Assembly (NCBI GenBank): GCA_014384375.1
Contig: JACNFY010000029.1
Coordinates: 1 to 39,219, forward strand
DNA length: 39,219 nucleotides
Reading direction: 5' to 3'
Origin: Nanobdellati archaeon
GTDB lineage: Archaea > Nanobdellota > Nanobdellia > Woesearchaeales > GCA-2686295
This document shows, piece after piece, positions 37,228 through 39,219 of the stretch; position 1 is the stretch's first letter; each line of letters starts with the position of its first letter. Below the pieces are notes generated by a model. It made no database searches, was not told the DNA's origin, and saw only the letters and a program-made list of their open reading frames with translations. The translations under genes and the position numbers were made by a program.

Positions 37228-37491
37228 TTAACAAATTGCTAGTTTAGAAATCTCAATGGCGTGGTCCTCACAAACCTCGTATTTGTCTTCTTTAGTCTTT
37301 ATACGTGGAACTATTTTGTCAGTTAATGTACAGAAAGCATTTGAACTTATTATCTCCTCTGGTAAGTCTGCGCATTCAGGTGCTTCCTTTACTATTCCTG
37401 CTGTCCAGCTCATAATCATAGCTCCAATTGCTACAGCGAAGGCTATCAGCAGGATGGTTGCGATTATAGGAGAAAGACCTCTTTTATTCAT
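37228..37491 (-). CDS. archaeal type IV pilin-like protein
   Basis: An 87-residue protein with the archaeal pilin N-terminus NKRGLSPIIATILLIAFAVA, cleaved after RG by prepilin peptidase, and a membrane helix that doubles as the pilus core. The mature part is short and has Cys at about 39, 53, 73 and 87, which could form two disulphides. It is a stand-alone gene with a TATA-like ATTTTTTAAATAC upstream. Confidence 0.82.
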   Translation of the reverse strand: MNKRGLSPIIATILLIAFAVAIGAMIMSWTAGIVKEAPECADLPEEIISSNAFCTLTDKIVPRIKTKEDKYEVCEDHAIEISKLAIC

Positions 37492-37598
37492 ATATTAAAT
37501 ATTATTTGTTTGTATTTAAAAAATTTTCTAAAAAAATAAAAAAACGTAACATTTATTAATAATCTCTTCATTTTCAATCTAAAACAAGGGTGATATTT

Positions 37599-38351
37599 AT
37601 GGTTTGGTGGACATGGTTAATTGTTATTGTTGTTCTATACATATTTGCAGGTCTTAAGATTGTAAAGGAGTATGAGAGGGGAGTTAGGTTCACTCTTGGA
37701 AGATTCTCTGGTGTTATGAATCCCGGGTTAAGGGTTGTGTTACCGATTATCCAGTCTTGGCAGAGAGTTGATATGAGAGTCAAGGCTGTTGACGTTCCTG
37801 ACCAGGATTGTATGACAAAGGATAATATCTCTGTCAATGTCAATGCGGTTATTTATTACAAGGTTGCTGATTCTGAAAAAGCGATTATTAAGGTTGAACA
37901 CTTCAACTATGCTATAAGCCAGCTGGCCCAGACAACTATGAGGAACATTGTTGGAGAAGTAGAGCTTGATGAACTGTTAGGTCAAAGGGATAAGATTTCT
38001 GGCAAGATTCAGCAGATCGTTGATACTGCTTCTGACCCTTGGGGTATAAAGGTTGAGAGTGTAGAGTTGAAAGACGTTGTGCTACCTGCAGACATGAAGA
38101 GAGTGATGGGTAAGCAGGCAGAAGCTGAAAGAGAGAAGAGGGCTGTTATAATCAAGGCAGAAGGGGAAGTGATAGCAGCTACAAACATGTCAAAAGCAGC
38201 TGCTATGCTTTCAAGGTATGACGGTGCCTTGCACTTGAGAACCTTGCAGACTATCAATGATCTCTCATCTGATCAGAGCAACACTGTTATCTTTGCTGTG
38301 CCTTTAGAAGTGTTGAGGGCTTTGGAAGGCTTGAGTAAGAAAAAAGTTTAA
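37599..38351 (+). CDS. SPFH/band 7 (stomatin-like, slipin) membrane protein
   Basis: A 250-residue slipin: an N-terminal membrane helix (WTWLIVIVVLYIFAGLKIV), a band 7 domain (KEYERGVRFTLGRFSGVMNP, RVDMRVKAVDVPDQDCMTKD, NISVNVNAVIYYKV) and a helical C-terminus (MGKQAEAEREKRAVIIKAEG) that oligomerises. SPFH proteins scaffold membrane microdomains and regulate proteases or ion channels. No NfeD partner gene is adjacent. GGTGAT at 37589-37594 lies four bases before ATG 37599, better than an in-frame GTG at 37590. Confidence 0.93.
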   Translation: MVWWTWLIVIVVLYIFAGLKIVKEYERGVRFTLGRFSGVMNPGLRVVLPIIQSWQRVDMRVKAVDVPDQDCMTKDNISVNVNAVIYYKVADSEKAIIKVEHFNYAISQLAQTTMRNIVGEVELDELLGQRDKISGKIQQIVDTASDPWGIKVESVELKDVVLPADMKRVMGKQAEAEREKRAVIIKAEGEVIAATNMSKAAAMLSRYDGALHLRTLQTINDLSSDQSNTVIFAVPLEVLRALEGLSKKKV

Positions 38352-38366
38352 TTTTTTTTCTTTTAT
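38352..38366 (+). terminator. T-rich terminator between convergent genes
   Basis: A run of eight T and more after the slipin stop codon, before the dphB stop on the other strand. Confidence 0.5.
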
Positions 38367-39112
38367 TTCCAATTTTCTAGTGCTTCTTTCTCGACAAAGT
38401 GTAGTTTTCCAGGAACTATAAGGCAGTGTAATGGCTTGCCAAAGTCTTCTTTCCCTATCTCTGATGCTTTTCCATACTTTATCTTGTAGTCTCCGCCTAG
38501 TCTTGCGCATCCTAGAACCATTGTATTTTTGGTAAAAACTTTTTCCTTTCTTTTATTTTCTATTTCTAACAATATTTTAATCGCTTCGTTTACACTCATG
38601 TTCCTATTAGGCTTTATGTCTAGAAGGATGAGTGTGTGTAGTCCTGCTTTTCTGTTTTTCTCTATGACGTCATACGCGGTCTCTGGCTTAAAGCTTTTCT
38701 CATGATAGGGTATTGATGTAGTTTTTCCGAACTTGTATAATTCAAGGCCTGTTAAGCCGACAGCAGTCAGTATAGATGCGTTGTGTATTATTTCTACTTT
38801 TATTCCTTTCTTCTTTGCTCTCAGGAATAGGTCTGTGTGAGTCGTTGCTCCAAAAACATCACCAACCACAAGAAAAGCAACTTCTTTGTTCTTTGCTTTG
38901 TCAAGGATATTATCTGCTTTCTTCTCAACAAGGTCTCTGTCAGCAAGAATTATTTTCTTCTTGTAGAATTTTTCTAGTCTTTTCATAACTACTTGTAATC
39001 TTGAGGTGTAACACTCTAAAAATACGTAGTCTGCTTCCTTGATTGCTTTTAATCCTTTAATAGTGATGTCTTCCTCGTCAGTCAAGCCGATGCCTATCAT
39101 GTATAGTGTCAT
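38363..39112 (-). CDS. dphB: diphthine synthase DphB (Dph5)
   Basis: A SAM-dependent methyltransferase that tri- or tetramethylates the 3-amino-3-carboxypropyl histidine of elongation factor 2 in diphthamide synthesis. The 249-residue protein has the family N-terminus LYMIGIGLTDEEDITIKGLK, the residues AFLVVGDVFGATTHTDL, HNASILTAVGLTGLELYKFG and SIPYHEKSFKPETAYDVI, and the end LIVPGKLHFVEKEALE. Length matches the family. CCTTAAAAAAAC upstream is a TATA box. The other Dph proteins are not in the window. Confidence 0.95.
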   Translation of the reverse strand: MTLYMIGIGLTDEEDITIKGLKAIKEADYVFLECYTSRLQVVMKRLEKFYKKKIILADRDLVEKKADNILDKAKNKEVAFLVVGDVFGATTHTDLFLRAKKKGIKVEIIHNASILTAVGLTGLELYKFGKTTSIPYHEKSFKPETAYDVIEKNRKAGLHTLILLDIKPNRNMSVNEAIKILLEIENKRKEKVFTKNTMVLGCARLGGDYKIKYGKASEIGKEDFGKPLHCLIVPGKLHFVEKEALENWK

Positions 39113-39219
39113 AAAAAGTAGGATAATGATTGTTTTTTTAAGGGTTTAGGTTTCTGACTATAGCGAGTTTGTCGCAAAATAAATAAATGACTTTGTTAAT
39201 TAAAGGTTTAGGAGGGTGG
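39113..39219. other. intergenic end of window
   Basis: About 107 bp with the dphB promoter on the minus strand. Near the end, GGAGGGTGG looks like a ribosome binding site of a plus-strand gene that starts beyond the window. Confidence 0.35.

Noticed and set aside
1-39219. CRISPR arrays, rRNA genes, complete insertion sequences
   Set aside because: No regularly spaced repeats, no rRNA-like conserved segments and no transposase motifs were seen on either strand.

Overview
The window reads as chromosomal DNA of a low-GC archaeon. Archaeal markers are an Orc1/Cdc6 initiator, Cbf5, diphthine synthase DphB, SecF-SecD, class III (KKGQ/KRGQ) pilin signal peptides, a Rad50-type ATPase with zinc hook, an M29 aminopeptidase, TATA boxes about 25 bp ahead of leaderless starts, and GGTGAT-type ribosome binding sites inside operons. 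Compact genes, reduced protein versions (688-residue Rad50, 255-residue NFACT-R protein) and many lineage-specific small proteins suggest a DPANN archaeon of the Woesearchaeota/Pacearchaeota type. That placement is inference; there is no rRNA gene to confirm it.

Layout. 1-3.0 kb: a small membrane protein, orc1/cdc6 and a cluster of TGTCCAG boxes resembling origin recognition boxes, then three micro-ORFs and the t6A enzyme TsaC. 3.0-8.2 kb: a zinc ribbon protein, ferredoxin, tRNA-Val(CAC), a glycosyltransferase, TatD, an archaeal triad (Era-like GTPase, DUF2073-type protein, zinc-ribbon protein with an apparent AUU start) and a thioredoxin-fold protein that lost its catalytic cysteines. 8.2-16.7 kb: two class III pilin-like proteins, SecF-SecD, tRNA-Val(GAC), a methyltransferase, an acidic disordered protein, a large surface protein and an MNT-HEPN-like protein. 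16.7-23.8 kb: a tight three-gene operon of unknown function ending in a 690-residue protein with a sugar-isomerase-like TIM barrel, then a Kef-type antiporter and CorA. 23.9-31.2 kb: a region rich in intron-bearing tRNAs with a VWA protein, a membrane-anchored HTH regulator, Rad50, a methyltransferase and a second HTH regulator. 31.2-39.2 kb: Cbf5, small membrane proteins, a lipoprotein carrying the oligosaccharyltransferase WWDYG motif, a PIN/DUF357 pair, aminopeptidase, NFACT-R protein, aldo/keto reductase, a pilin, a stomatin-like protein and DphB.

The most striking content is in the tRNA genes. Of seven complete tRNAs only one is uninterrupted. tRNA-Glu(CTC), tRNA-Gln(TTG) and tRNA-Ser(CGA) each carry three introns (D-loop, anticodon loop 37/38, T-loop 59/60); tRNA-Lys(CTT) and a serine-type tRNA carry one T-loop intron; tRNA-Val(GAC) carries one D-loop intron. 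That makes twelve introns. Several, at different positions in unrelated tRNAs, begin with the same 18-nt hairpin (CAAnnn, six-base loop, nnnTTG) whose stem covaries between copies. Orphan tRNA pieces with the same hairpin lie beside tRNA-Glu and tRNA-Gln. This looks like a family of tRNA introns that spreads among tRNA loops, comparable to intron transposition described in Thermoproteales but here apparently in a DPANN genome.

Three themes link the protein genes: cell surface and secretion (SecDF, pilins, surface proteins rich in N-X-S/T sequons, the WWDYG lipoprotein), RNA modification and translation (TsaC, Cbf5, DphB, NFACT-R, tRNAs), and replication/repair (Cdc6, Rad50, TatD).
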